Positions 8,076 through 15,840 of a stretch of 36,738 nucleotides of DNA are shown here, piece by piece. Each line of letters begins with the position of its first letter. Within the stretch, counting starts at the first letter, position 1. A program made the position numbers and the translations under genes. The notes below the pieces were generated by a model. It saw nothing but the letters and a program-made list of their open reading frames with translations. It was not told where the DNA came from and searched no databases. Origin of the DNA: Clostridia bacterium (GTDB lineage Bacteria > Bacillota > Clostridia > Oscillospirales > Acutalibacteraceae); contig JAFQEE010000055.1 in assembly GCA_017399175.1 (NCBI GenBank), forward strand, positions 1-36,738, given 5' to 3'.

Positions 8076-8215
8076 TCTGTTGTTAGTGGGTTTGGGCTAC
8101 TGCCCAAGTGCGTTTGTACATACATATGCGATGCTGGTTCTTAACTGAAATTGAGTGCACTTTCAAACTCTCCGTTCAGAACAACACCAATTTCGCAACT
8201 GTGGTTTTTATATTA
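8040..8215 (-). ncRNA. Possible structured RNA or 3' untranslated element after GH28
   Basis: The 175 bases after the GH28 stop hold no credible gene but do contain structure: a TTGGGC-AGTA-GCCCAA tetraloop hairpin, complementary GTTCT/AGAAC arms around 8138-8180, and the terminator stem at the end. A 23-codon ORF (starts MYVQTHLG) crosses it without a ribosome site. I do not recognise an RNA family; it lacks the SRP RNA core. It could simply be the 3' UTR of GH28. Confidence 0.25.
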
Positions 8216-8223
8216 TATTAAAA

Positions 8224-9678
8224 CTATTCTTTTTCCCTAAAAATTTCAGGTCGTGTGTTTACACTTCTCGGTTTACAGGAGAAATTATCGAGAATAATGT
8301 TACCGCAATGACGAAGATAAAGTCCGTATGCAGGTAATTCCCAATAAGGTGACTCCTCGTGTGATGAAATATAGATGCTTGAAAGTCGTGTTATTTCAGG
8401 ATACTCAATCATAGCTTCATATCCTACGCCTTCAGGACGGGTATATATTTCTTCCTTGCTGTCGCGATATTTTATATCCACATTTTCAATAACAATATTT
8501 TCAGTTTCATATTCCTTGCCGTCAAATATTGTGCCTGAAACAGCAGAGGGGAGAGAAACATTCAGGGCAGTTATATCCTTAATCGTAACATTTTTAAGTT
8601 GACCGGGAGTACCCTCGTGTCTGTTACCCAGCCATACAACAAATGCAGATGTGATTCCGTCCATTTTAATGTTTTCACAAGTGATATTTTCTACTGTTGA
8701 GCCACGGTCAGACTCAATTGCAAGTCCCGCATATCCGCCTGTTGTGCCATCCATAAAGAATTCGCAATCCTTGATGGTAACATTTTTTACATTGTGATAA
8801 ACATTCGTGCCGATTTTAAAACAGTTTGCAAGGCTCATTGCTTTACAGTTTTTAATAAGCACATTCTCCACATCAAGACTTTCGTGAGCCTTTATGCAAA
8901 GTGCATCGTCACCCGTAGCAATATAACAATGGTCAATCACCACATTCTGTGAACTTGTAATATCAAAACCGTCGCTGTTTGCAACATGGTAATTACTGTT
9001 TATGACAACATCCTTGATGTCAACACCGTTACATTCCACAATGTTGCAAGTCCATCGTGCTGTTTCGTGCATTTCAATGTTGTGAATATCCACATTTTTG
9101 CATCTCTGGAATTCAACAAGGTTTACTCGGTAGCTTGGTTGCTTTCTGAAACGGATTCTGCCTCTGAATGCCATTATGTAGCTTTTAAGGTGAAATGTTT
9201 CAAGGGGAAGAAGTATCTTGTCACTTTTAGGTTCTTCACAGTATGTTGCACCGTTACCGCTTATGCGACCGCCACCGCAAAGCGTTATGTTTTCAGCATC
9301 TTCGCCGAAGATAAAACCATAGTAAAGTTTGTTTTCAGCATTAAGATTTTGCTCATATGTAACACAACGAAGCGTACCCTCAACAAAAAGTCGCACATTA
9401 CTTTTAATTCTGATTGTTGAGCAAAGAAATTCACCCTTTGGCACATAAACCGTACCGCCACCGTTTTCATTTACCTTTGTGATGGCATCGTTTATGGCAT
9501 TGGTGTTTGTGATAAAGTCAGCATTTTCATCTGCACCGAATGTACGGATATCAACAAAGTCGTCACCAAGTTCTTCCTTGTAAAGATATTCGTTAAAAGG
9601 GATGTTTTCGTCATAATCATGGACAAAACTGTCTTGTTTTATTTCGCAGAATTCAACTGCACCGTTTTTGAATTTCAT
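8224..9678 (-). CDS. GH28-like polygalacturonase-family glycosidase, cytoplasmic
   Basis: This 484-residue protein of the right-handed beta-helix fold is related to pectin-degrading GH28 enzymes. An N-terminal FGADENADFITNTNAINDAI segment is the typical pectate-lyase-like start, followed by GGGTVYVPKGEF. The acidic catalytic motifs are visible as NSDGFDI and TGDDALCIK at about residues 235-265. The usual downstream GHG and RIK motifs are not conserved (ANCFKIGT and AIESDRG stand there), so activity on plain polygalacturonate is uncertain and another uronide is possible. No signal peptide is seen. It follows the fucosidase gene after 5 bases and is surely co-transcribed, implying joint breakdown of an imported fucose- and uronic-acid-containing oligosaccharide (inference). 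Confidence 0.85.
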   Translation of the reverse strand: MKFKNGAVEFCEIKQDSFVHDYDENIPFNEYLYKEELGDDFVDIRTFGADENADFITNTNAINDAITKVNENGGGTVYVPKGEFLCSTIRIKSNVRLFVEGTLRCVTYEQNLNAENKLYYGFIFGEDAENITLCGGGRISGNGATYCEEPKSDKILLPLETFHLKSYIMAFRGRIRFRKQPSYRVNLVEFQRCKNVDIHNIEMHETARWTCNIVECNGVDIKDVVINSNYHVANSDGFDITSSQNVVIDHCYIATGDDALCIKAHESLDVENVLIKNCKAMSLANCFKIGTNVYHNVKNVTIKDCEFFMDGTTGGYAGLAIESDRGSTVENITCENIKMDGITSAFVVWLGNRHEGTPGQLKNVTIKDITALNVSLPSAVSGTIFDGKEYETENIVIENVDIKYRDSKEEIYTRPEGVGYEAMIEYPEITRLSSIYISSHEESPYWELPAYGLYLRHCGNIILDNFSCKPRSVNTRPEIFREKE

Positions 9679-9683
9679 AATTT

Positions 9684-11159
9684 TTATCCTATCGCAATTT
9701 TAAAACAGATTGGCAAATCGTTTTTGATTTTACCTTTAACCTTAATTGTAAGAGCTTTATCATCTCTTGTGTATTCTAATTTTTCATTACTACCAAGAAG
9801 TTCAACACTTTCGATTAAATAATCGTGCGGATTATGGATTTTAAGGGTTTTGATTTTTACTGTCTTTGAAGGACGCATCTGGAATACGTAAAGATAACCG
9901 TTTTTGTATGTGAATCTGAAATCCTTGTTTGTAAATTTCTTTTCGTCACCGTCCTGGAAAAATCCGTCTTTAGCGTTTACCTTGCCTTCACCAAACTGTT
10001 TCCAGAATGTTGTTCCGTAAATGCCTTCACCGTTGATATTAAGCCATTCACCCATGGTAAGAAGAACTTCAGTTTCTTCGTCAGTAATTGTTCCGTCAGG
10101 CTTAGGACCAATGTTTATAAGAAGATTACCGTTTTTAGAAACAATGTCAACAAGGTCGCAAATAACCTGTCTTGCACTCTTGTATTCGTTGTCTTTTCTG
10201 TAACCCCAAGAGTGTTTGCCGATTGCAGTATCTGTCTGCCAGTAAAGAGGCGAGATTCCGGTGAGAGCACCCCTCTCAACATCAAATGTGGCAACAGTAG
10301 GAGGAAATGCCTCATGCTTATAGTTGATTGTAACCTCCTTGCCCCATTCTTCTGCACGGTTATAATAGTACGCAGCAAGTTTTTTAAGATACGGTTTGAA
10401 TGAGTGATTGTGAATCCACCAGTCAAAATAAAGAACAGACGGCTGATACTTGTCGATAAGTTCACAGGTACGCACAAGCCAGTCCTCAAGCCATTCTTCA
10501 CTTGCACCGATTGTATGAGTATTTTCAGTTGTTTGACCAAGATGATGTGAGTCCCATTCCTTACAAAAAACTGCAGGGCCATAAAAATCGCGGTAATTGT
10601 CGTCGTTAACATCGCTGTCGAATGTTCTGCCAAGGTTCATAAAGAAATAATGCTCGGCACGGTGGGTTGAAGCACAAAGGGTCAGTCCCTGCTTTTCACA
10701 TTCAGCCTTTAATTCGCCAACAACATCGCGACAAGGTCCCATTTCCTTTGCATTCCAACGGTTGAATTCAGTTTCATACATAGCAAACCCGTCGTGATGC
10801 TCCGCCACAGGCATAACATATTTAATACCTGCCTTTTTAAAGAGGGAAACCCACTTTTCAGGGTCAAATTTTTCTGCCTTGAACATAGGAATAAAATCCT
10901 TATAGCCGAAATCCTTGTGTTCACCGTATGTTTTTCTGTGATGCTCAAACTCACGCACATTTTTGTCATACATACTTCTTGAATACCATTCACTGCCGAA
11001 AGCAGGAACAGAATAAATACCCCAATGGATAAAAATGCCTAATTTGTCGTGCATATACCATTCAGGCACCTTGTGATGAGAAAGGGACGTCCAGTCAGCC
11101 TTGTATCTTCCTTTTTCGTTAACTTCATCAATAAGCTTTAAGTATTCTTGTGTTGTCAT
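9684..11159 (-). CDS. GH29 alpha-L-fucosidase, cytoplasmic
   Basis: This 491-residue member of GH29 releases L-fucose from alpha-linked glycans by a retaining mechanism. The N-terminal signature LGIFIHWGIYSVPAFGSEWY is diagnostic, and the Asp of SVLYFDWW at about residue 245 matches the catalytic nucleophile position. A beta-sandwich C-terminal domain follows. There is no signal peptide. The ATG at 11159 is preferred over an in-frame GTG three codons earlier because GGGTGA lies 7 bases before it. It is the first gene of a two-gene operon with the GH28 enzyme and diverges from the SDR pair, so all four genes may share control. No sugar transporter is encoded nearby. Confidence 0.92.
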   Translation of the reverse strand: MTTQEYLKLIDEVNEKGRYKADWTSLSHHKVPEWYMHDKLGIFIHWGIYSVPAFGSEWYSRSMYDKNVREFEHHRKTYGEHKDFGYKDFIPMFKAEKFDPEKWVSLFKKAGIKYVMPVAEHHDGFAMYETEFNRWNAKEMGPCRDVVGELKAECEKQGLTLCASTHRAEHYFFMNLGRTFDSDVNDDNYRDFYGPAVFCKEWDSHHLGQTTENTHTIGASEEWLEDWLVRTCELIDKYQPSVLYFDWWIHNHSFKPYLKKLAAYYYNRAEEWGKEVTINYKHEAFPPTVATFDVERGALTGISPLYWQTDTAIGKHSWGYRKDNEYKSARQVICDLVDIVSKNGNLLINIGPKPDGTITDEETEVLLTMGEWLNINGEGIYGTTFWKQFGEGKVNAKDGFFQDGDEKKFTNKDFRFTYKNGYLYVFQMRPSKTVKIKTLKIHNPHDYLIESVELLGSNEKLEYTRDDKALTIKVKGKIKNDLPICFKIAIG

Positions 11160-11176
11160 TTTAATCACCCAAAGTG

Positions 11177-11182
11177 ATTATA
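11177..11182 (-). promoter_or_regulatory. Possible -10 box of the fucosidase operon
   Basis: TATAAT on the minus strand lies 17 bases before the fucosidase start; a clear -35 is lacking, so an activator may be needed. The 266 bases between the divergent genes hold this, the SDR promoter and A+T-rich DNA with no other gene. Confidence 0.35.
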
Positions 11183-11358
11183 CAGGAAAAGCGACAAAAA
11201 TGCACTATATTTTATAAAATAATTGATAATGTTAATTTGGCGTTATGATGTAATCAATCAACAGCTGAATAAATCATCATTATTTTTCCAATATGTTGAA
11301 AAACCCAAAAAGCGTTTTTATATGCTGTTAAAATATTGTCAATATACATATGTTTCTA

Positions 11359-11388
11359 TTGACAAAATATGCAATAAAAATGTATAAT
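11359..11388 (+). promoter_or_regulatory. Predicted promoter of the SDR operon
   Basis: Consensus TTGACA (11359-11364) and TATAAT (11383-11388) are separated by 18 bases. The first start codon is 37 bases downstream, with GATGGGGG as ribosome site. Its near-perfect match fits the strong codon bias of the two genes. Confidence 0.8.
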
Positions 11389-11425
11389 TATTTCGTATGA
11401 AATTATATAAGATGGGGGTATTCCT

Positions 11426-12937
11426 ATGCAGAAAAAGACCGTAGCTCTTACAGGCTCATCAGGTACTATGGGATGGGCAGGATTTAAAGAGTTATACGCA
11501 AAAAAAGATAAGTACAACATTGTTGTTCTCAACCGTGGCAGTAAGAAAAACCGTGAAAAGTTTGCTCCTTACGAAAATGACCCTGCTGTTAAGCTCGTTT
11601 GGGGTGACCTTACAAATTACGAAGATGTACTCGAAATGGTAAATGGTGCTGACTATGTTCTTCATGTTGGTGGTATGGTTTCTCCTGCTGCTGACTATTA
11701 TCCTGTTAAGACACAGAAGACTAACGTTGCTGCTGCACAGAACATTGTTAAGGCTGTTAAGGCACAGCCAAATCCTGATGCAGTTAAAGTTGTTTACATA
11801 GGTACAGTTGCCGAAACAGGTGACAGAAATGCTCCTATCCATTGGGGTAGAACAGGTGACCCGCTTAAAGTAAGTGTTTATGACCACTATGCAATCAGTA
11901 AGATTAAGGCTGAAGCAGTTTTTGCTGAATCAGGTCTTAAATACTGGGTATCACTTCGTCAGTCAGGTATTCTTTACCCTGCAATTCTTAAAAACCTTGA
12001 ACCAATTATGTACCATGTTCCGATTAACGGTATGCTTGAATGGGCAACTGTTGAGGATTCAGGTCGTCTTCTTGCAAATGTTTGCGGTGACGATATTCCT
12101 GAAGAATTCTGGAGAAACTTCTACAACATCGGTTCAGGTGAAGAATACAGAATTACAAACTTTGAATTTGAAGAACTCCTTCTCGGTACACTCGGACTTG
12201 GTTCACCAAAGAAACTCTTTGACCCACATTGGTTTACAACTCGTAACTTCCATGGTCAGTGGTATTATGATGGTGACAAGCTCGAAAAGTATTGCCATTT
12301 CCGTGCAAATATTCCTGTTAAACAGTATTTCAAGAGCATGATGAATCATGTTGAAGGCTATTATAAACTTGCTTTCCTTGCAAAACCATTTGCTCCAATC
12401 CTTAAGAATCTCTGGATGAAGAAGATTGCCGAAACTCCTGAATACGGTACACTCTGGTGGGCAGAAAACAAAGTTGATGTAAGAATGAAGGCATACTACG
12501 GCAGTATGGAAGAATACGAAAAGCTTCCAAGAAACTGGAATGACTTTGAAGTTGTTATTCCATCAAAGAAAACAACTGCAAGTGATGTGGTTGTTCTTGA
12601 CCACGGTTATGACGAAACAAAACCATTTGATACTCTCACTCTTGAAGATTTACAGAAAGCTGCTGAATTCAGAGGCGGTAAATGTCTTGCAACAGAAATC
12701 GTTGATATGTATACACCTGTTAAATGGGTAAGTGCAAGAGGTAACGAGTTCGAAATGTCACCAAACCTTGTACTCAAGGGTGGTCACTGGTGTCCAGCTG
12801 AACTTCCATGGCCTTGGAATTATGACGAAGAAGCAAGAATCAACCCATTCTTTGCTCAGGTTTGGGACCGTCAGGGTGAAAACAATGTATTTGGCCCTGA
12901 AATCTTTGATAACTTTAAGGAGAAGGTTACAGAATGA
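11426..12937 (+). CDS. Extended SDR (NAD-dependent epimerase/dehydratase) with C-terminal treble-clef-like domain
   Basis: This 503-residue protein begins with a Rossmann fold (VALTGSSGTMGWAGF), an acidic pocket WGDLTNYEDV and the active-site YxxxK as YAISK (about 154-158), so it should oxidise, reduce or epimerise a sugar-type substrate with NAD(P). It is about 170 residues longer than ordinary epimerases. The extra C-terminal part holds FRGGKCLATE (from 414), a KWVSARGNEFEMSP segment and KGGHWCPAE. This spacing resembles zinc treble-clef domains of the GGxCLS...CxxGHxW...GxWCPxC type, with some metal ligands lost. It overlaps the next SDR gene by 4 bases (ATGA). The genes lie opposite the fucosidase operon, but no exact pathway is evident. 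Confidence 0.82.
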   Translation: MQKKTVALTGSSGTMGWAGFKELYAKKDKYNIVVLNRGSKKNREKFAPYENDPAVKLVWGDLTNYEDVLEMVNGADYVLHVGGMVSPAADYYPVKTQKTNVAAAQNIVKAVKAQPNPDAVKVVYIGTVAETGDRNAPIHWGRTGDPLKVSVYDHYAISKIKAEAVFAESGLKYWVSLRQSGILYPAILKNLEPIMYHVPINGMLEWATVEDSGRLLANVCGDDIPEEFWRNFYNIGSGEEYRITNFEFEELLLGTLGLGSPKKLFDPHWFTTRNFHGQWYYDGDKLEKYCHFRANIPVKQYFKSMMNHVEGYYKLAFLAKPFAPILKNLWMKKIAETPEYGTLWWAENKVDVRMKAYYGSMEEYEKLPRNWNDFEVVIPSKKTTASDVVVLDHGYDETKPFDTLTLEDLQKAAEFRGGKCLATEIVDMYTPVKWVSARGNEFEMSPNLVLKGGHWCPAELPWPWNYDEEARINPFFAQVWDRQGENNVFGPEIFDNFKEKVTE

Positions 12938-13953
12938 AAGTATTTATGATTGGTGGCACAGGCCTTTTAGGCTGTGAAGCTGCAAGAATTTTTATTGAAA
13001 GAGGACACGAAGTAACAAGCGTTGCTCTTCCTCCATTACCGGAAGGAGCTCCAATTCCAAAGGAAATGAAATTGGAATTCTGCAATATCTATGAAAAATC
13101 AGATGACGAAATCCGTGAACTTCTTCGTGGTCAGGATTGTTTCGTATTTGCAGCAGGTATTGACGAGCGTGTTGAATTCCCTGCACCTGTTTATGACGCA
13201 TATTACAAATATAACATTCAGCCACTTGAAAGAATTCTTCCTCTTTGTAAAGAGGTTGGTGTTAAGAGTGCTGTTATTCTCGGTTCATACTTTGCATATC
13301 TTGCAAAGGAAAGACCTGATATGAAGCTTACTGAAAAACATCCATATATCAGAAGCCGTATTGACCAGGAAAATGTTGCATTCTCATTTGCTGATGAAAA
13401 CTTTGATGTATCAGTTCTTGAACTTCCATACATTTTCGGTACACAGCCGGGCAGAAAGCCTGTTTGGGTTATCCTTATTGAACAGATAAAGAGAATGGAT
13501 AAACTCCCATTCACAATGTATCCGGGTGGCGGTACAGCAATGCTTACAGTTCGTCAGGTTGGCGAAGTAATCGTTGGTGCTGCTGAAAAATCAAAGGGTG
13601 CAAAGGCTTGGCCTATCAGTATGTACAATCTTACTTGGAAAGAATTCCTTAAGATTGTTTATGCTGCAAGAGGAATGGGTGAAAATCGTAAGATTATCTC
13701 TGTTGCACCTTGGATGATGCGTATGGGACTTGGCGGAGTTAAGAAAGAATATGCTGAAAAGGGCATTGAAAGTGGTATTGACGTTGACGGACTTGCAGAT
13801 ATTATGGATGTAAATCTTTTCATCCCTGATAGTTACTCAAAGGAACTCGGTGCAACTCCTGACGACATCAAGTCAGCAATTTTTGATTCAATCAAAGTTT
13901 CACAGGCAGTTTATGACGGCACAGTTAAACTCCTTGGAATGAAAGGCGAATAA
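12934..13953 (+). CDS. Extended SDR-family NAD-dependent epimerase/dehydratase
   Basis: This 339-residue protein starts MKVFMIGGTGLLGCEAARIF, with the GxxGxxG dinucleotide loop at about residues 7-13. It continues with a typical extended-SDR middle section (VLELPYIFGTQPGRKPVW is the substrate-binding entrance). The usual YxxxK is not obvious: the place after VILGSYFAYLAKE suggests YLAK as a candidate. Its start codon overlaps the stop of the preceding SDR, so translation is coupled and the two may act in sequence or as a heteromer. Substrate unknown; the neighbouring glycosidases suggest a deoxy-sugar or uronate derivative (inference). Confidence 0.82.
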   Translation: MKVFMIGGTGLLGCEAARIFIERGHEVTSVALPPLPEGAPIPKEMKLEFCNIYEKSDDEIRELLRGQDCFVFAAGIDERVEFPAPVYDAYYKYNIQPLERILPLCKEVGVKSAVILGSYFAYLAKERPDMKLTEKHPYIRSRIDQENVAFSFADENFDVSVLELPYIFGTQPGRKPVWVILIEQIKRMDKLPFTMYPGGGTAMLTVRQVGEVIVGAAEKSKGAKAWPISMYNLTWKEFLKIVYAARGMGENRKIISVAPWMMRMGLGGVKKEYAEKGIESGIDVDGLADIMDVNLFIPDSYSKELGATPDDIKSAIFDSIKVSQAVYDGTVKLLGMKGE

Positions 13954-13965
13954 AAGCAAAATTAA

Positions 13966-13991
13966 AGAGGTGGTTCGTATGAATCACCTCT
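13966..13991. terminator. Bidirectional terminator between convergent SDR and lipoprotein genes
   Basis: AGAGGTG and CACCTCT, extended by GTTC/GAAT, form a stem around GTAT, followed by TAATTTTTTA on the plus strand and TTTAATTTTG on the minus strand. Confidence 0.8.
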
Positions 13992-14011
13992 AATTTTTTA
14001 TATGTCAGATT

Positions 14012-14410
14012 TTAAAAATCCATTTCGCCGTACCATTCGTCGCACATTCCGTCACAGAAGTCGCCAACGAGCATATCACCCTTGTATGAATCAGAAACTA
14101 CAACCTTTCCGCAGGTTTCACAGGTTACAGGCTCACTATTATTGTTAGTTGACGGTTCAGTCTTGTTTGTTGATGTTTCAGGAGTCTGTGTTTCGGTTGA
14201 TTGTGGTTCATCATTTTTGTCTGTTGAGTTTTCCACTTCGTCATTTTTATTAGCGTCATCAGAAACATTTTCGTCAGTTGACTCTACATTTTCTGTTGTC
14301 GGATTAGTTGTAGTAGGTGTTTCATCATCCTTGTTACAGCTTGTAATCACAACAGCAGAAACAATCAAAAGCATAACGGCAACAAGAATTGCAATAATTT
14401 TTTTGTTCAT
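14012..14410 (-). CDS. Small lipoprotein with Thr/Asn/Glu-rich stalk and C-terminal four-Cys domain
   Basis: This 132-residue protein has a basic start, a hydrophobic segment and a lipobox-like VITSC, with the lipidated Cys at 25. Residues about 27-95 are a low-complexity stalk of Thr, Asn, Glu, Asp and Ser. The last 36 residues carry two Cys pairs, C97-x2-C100 in TCETCGK and C119-x3-C123 in FCDGMCDEW, suggesting a small metal-binding knuckle or two disulfides displayed outside the membrane. The function is unknown. It is transcribed alone, converging on the SDR operon, with AGGAGT before the ATG. A gene of this make-up could be a surface adhesin or metal sensor, but nothing nearby supports either. 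Confidence 0.72.
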   Translation of the reverse strand: MNKKIIAILVAVMLLIVSAVVITSCNKDDETPTTTNPTTENVESTDENVSDDANKNDEVENSTDKNDEPQSTETQTPETSTNKTEPSTNNNSEPVTCETCGKVVVSDSYKGDMLVGDFCDGMCDEWYGEMDF

Positions 14411-14471
14411 AGATAATCACTCCTTAATGTGTTAATAAATTATATCATACTTTTTATTTATTTACAATAAA

Positions 14472-14496
14472 AAGAGCTTACTTTGTAGGTAAGCTC
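14472..14496 (-). terminator. Terminator of the anchored GH43-like gene
   Basis: GAGCTTAC and GTAAGCTC pair around a 7-base loop; on the minus strand CTTTTTATTG follows. It lies 12 bases after the stop codon. Confidence 0.75.
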
Positions 14497-14508
14497 CATA
14501 TTTTTACA

Positions 14509-15534
14509 TTATTTAATTGTCGGATTATCAGGAATTTTCTGAACACCAAATTCATTTTTAAGCGCTTTGTATTCCTTTGCTGTAATAGTAACAACTGAAC
14601 CGTGACGAGGTTTTAAATGGTCCATAGCAGTAATGTCACGATTAACTCGCTTGAAGTTTTCAAAGTCATTTGTCTGTTGTGTATAGAAATGACCTGTGCC
14701 GTATTCGTCCATAATCATAACCCAGGAGTCAGTACCGTTGATGTTGTACATTGTACTGCCTTCAACACCAAAATAACCGAGAGAAACGATTACGGGCTCC
14801 TCTATGTCATATGGCCCTGTAAGATTTTTTGACTTAACATAGGCTATTTTCTGTGTTTCGTCATACTTGAAATAGAGATAGTAGTAACCATTCTTTTCAT
14901 TGTAAACGATGTCAGCATCAATGCATTGAATACCTTCTTCCCAACGACCATAAAGTGGTTTTGGTTCAGTTTCAAATGTCTTGAAATCCTTTGTGTATGC
15001 GTAGTAGTGACCTGCAATATCGTTTTGGGCAGTTGAATGTGCCCAGTAAACCATATACATTTCTACTTGAGGGTCCCAAATCGCCTGTGGTGCCCATGCA
15101 CGGGTAGTGTTTGCAAATTCACCGCCAAGGTCACGGATATCAATAACGGTTTCGTCAGTCCAGTTAATAAGGTCCTCTGATTTCCATGTTACAAGAGCGT
15201 GATTTGATGTCCAACCAAGATTAGCGTCCATATCAGTTGCAATAATATAATAGCAACCGTCCTGACCTTTAAGTATATATGGGTCACGGCAACAGCCTGT
15301 GCCGAGTTTCTGCTCAATTATCGGCTTGTTGTCATTAAGCGCCTGAAATCTGTAACCGTCAGAGCTTATCGCCATATTGATTCTCTGTTCTTCAACAGAA
15401 TTACCTGTGAAATAAACGAAAAGATAAGCATCCTTTCTTGAAAGTGCAGGATAAGCATAATCATTAAAAAGGAAATTAAAAAGATTGAATGCCACCATAA
15501 CAATGGCAGTTATGTAACGAATAACAGCTAACAT
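14509..15534 (-). CDS. GH43-like five-bladed beta-propeller glycosidase with N-terminal membrane segment
   Basis: This 341-residue protein starts with an uncleaved-looking hydrophobic segment (about 1-22), so it is probably membrane-anchored or secreted. The rest is a propeller like GH43 arabinosidases and xylosidases. Candidate catalytic acids are the Asp of CCRDPYI, the Asp of IDADIVY and the Glu of GVEGSTMY, in the GH43 order base, pKa modulator, acid. WAPQAIWD and the final KPRHGSV are shared with the paralogue at 28859-29755, which lacks the N-terminal segment. This one may therefore act outside and the other inside the cell (inference). AAAGGAG precedes the ATG. Family assignment is by motif only; a related clan such as GH117 or GH130 is possible. 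Confidence 0.75.
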   Translation of the reverse strand: MLAVIRYITAIVMVAFNLFNFLFNDYAYPALSRKDAYLFVYFTGNSVEEQRINMAISSDGYRFQALNDNKPIIEQKLGTGCCRDPYILKGQDGCYYIIATDMDANLGWTSNHALVTWKSEDLINWTDETVIDIRDLGGEFANTTRAWAPQAIWDPQVEMYMVYWAHSTAQNDIAGHYYAYTKDFKTFETEPKPLYGRWEEGIQCIDADIVYNEKNGYYYLYFKYDETQKIAYVKSKNLTGPYDIEEPVIVSLGYFGVEGSTMYNINGTDSWVMIMDEYGTGHFYTQQTNDFENFKRVNRDITAMDHLKPRHGSVVTITAKEYKALKNEFGVQKIPDNPTIK

Positions 15535-15598
15535 AATTTTCTCCTTTGTATTGTTTTACATATTTTAACATAATTAAAAACAAAATGCAATCGCGTAG

Positions 15599-15620
15599 GG
15601 ACAGACATCCTTGTCTGTCC
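15599..15620. repeat. REP-like palindrome
   Basis: GGACAGAC-ATCCTT-GTCTGTCC is preceded by GTAG, so it reads TAGGGACAGAC..., the same style as the palindromes inside the MITE copies. It is a single unit in the 306-base gene-free stretch 15535-15840, which otherwise contains only the promoter below. Confidence 0.55.
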
Positions 15621-15729
15621 GTTAAAAGAAAATCACCTTAATGTTATTATAGATAATAAATAACAGTAGGTGAGAATCATCTCCCACACAATAATAATTT
15701 AAATTTTATCAAAAAAAGCAGTTATTTAC

Positions 15730-15758
15730 TTGACATTATAGAAGGATAGTTGTAAGAT
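15730..15758 (+). promoter_or_regulatory. Predicted promoter of the surface-protein/peptide operon
   Basis: TTGACA (15730-15735) and TAAGAT (15753-15758) are 17 bases apart, about 82 bases before the start codon. GAGGGGGAG is the ribosome site. No other good promoter is seen before 23921, so it probably drives all five genes. Confidence 0.7.
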
Positions 15759-15840
15759 GTATTTTGTATAAGTATTTCCAATAATAAATAATTCTCGCTA
15801 TGAGTTATGAACACATAGTAAAAGAGGGGGAGATTGTTTT

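Noticed and set aside
8053-8124. A 23-codon ORF starting MYVQTHLG on the minus strand
   Set aside because: No ribosome site and it overlaps hairpin and terminator sequence; more likely an accidental frame.
12992-13225. Minus-strand frames within the two SDR genes
   Set aside because: They are frame shadows of strongly codon-biased genes and lack ribosome sites.
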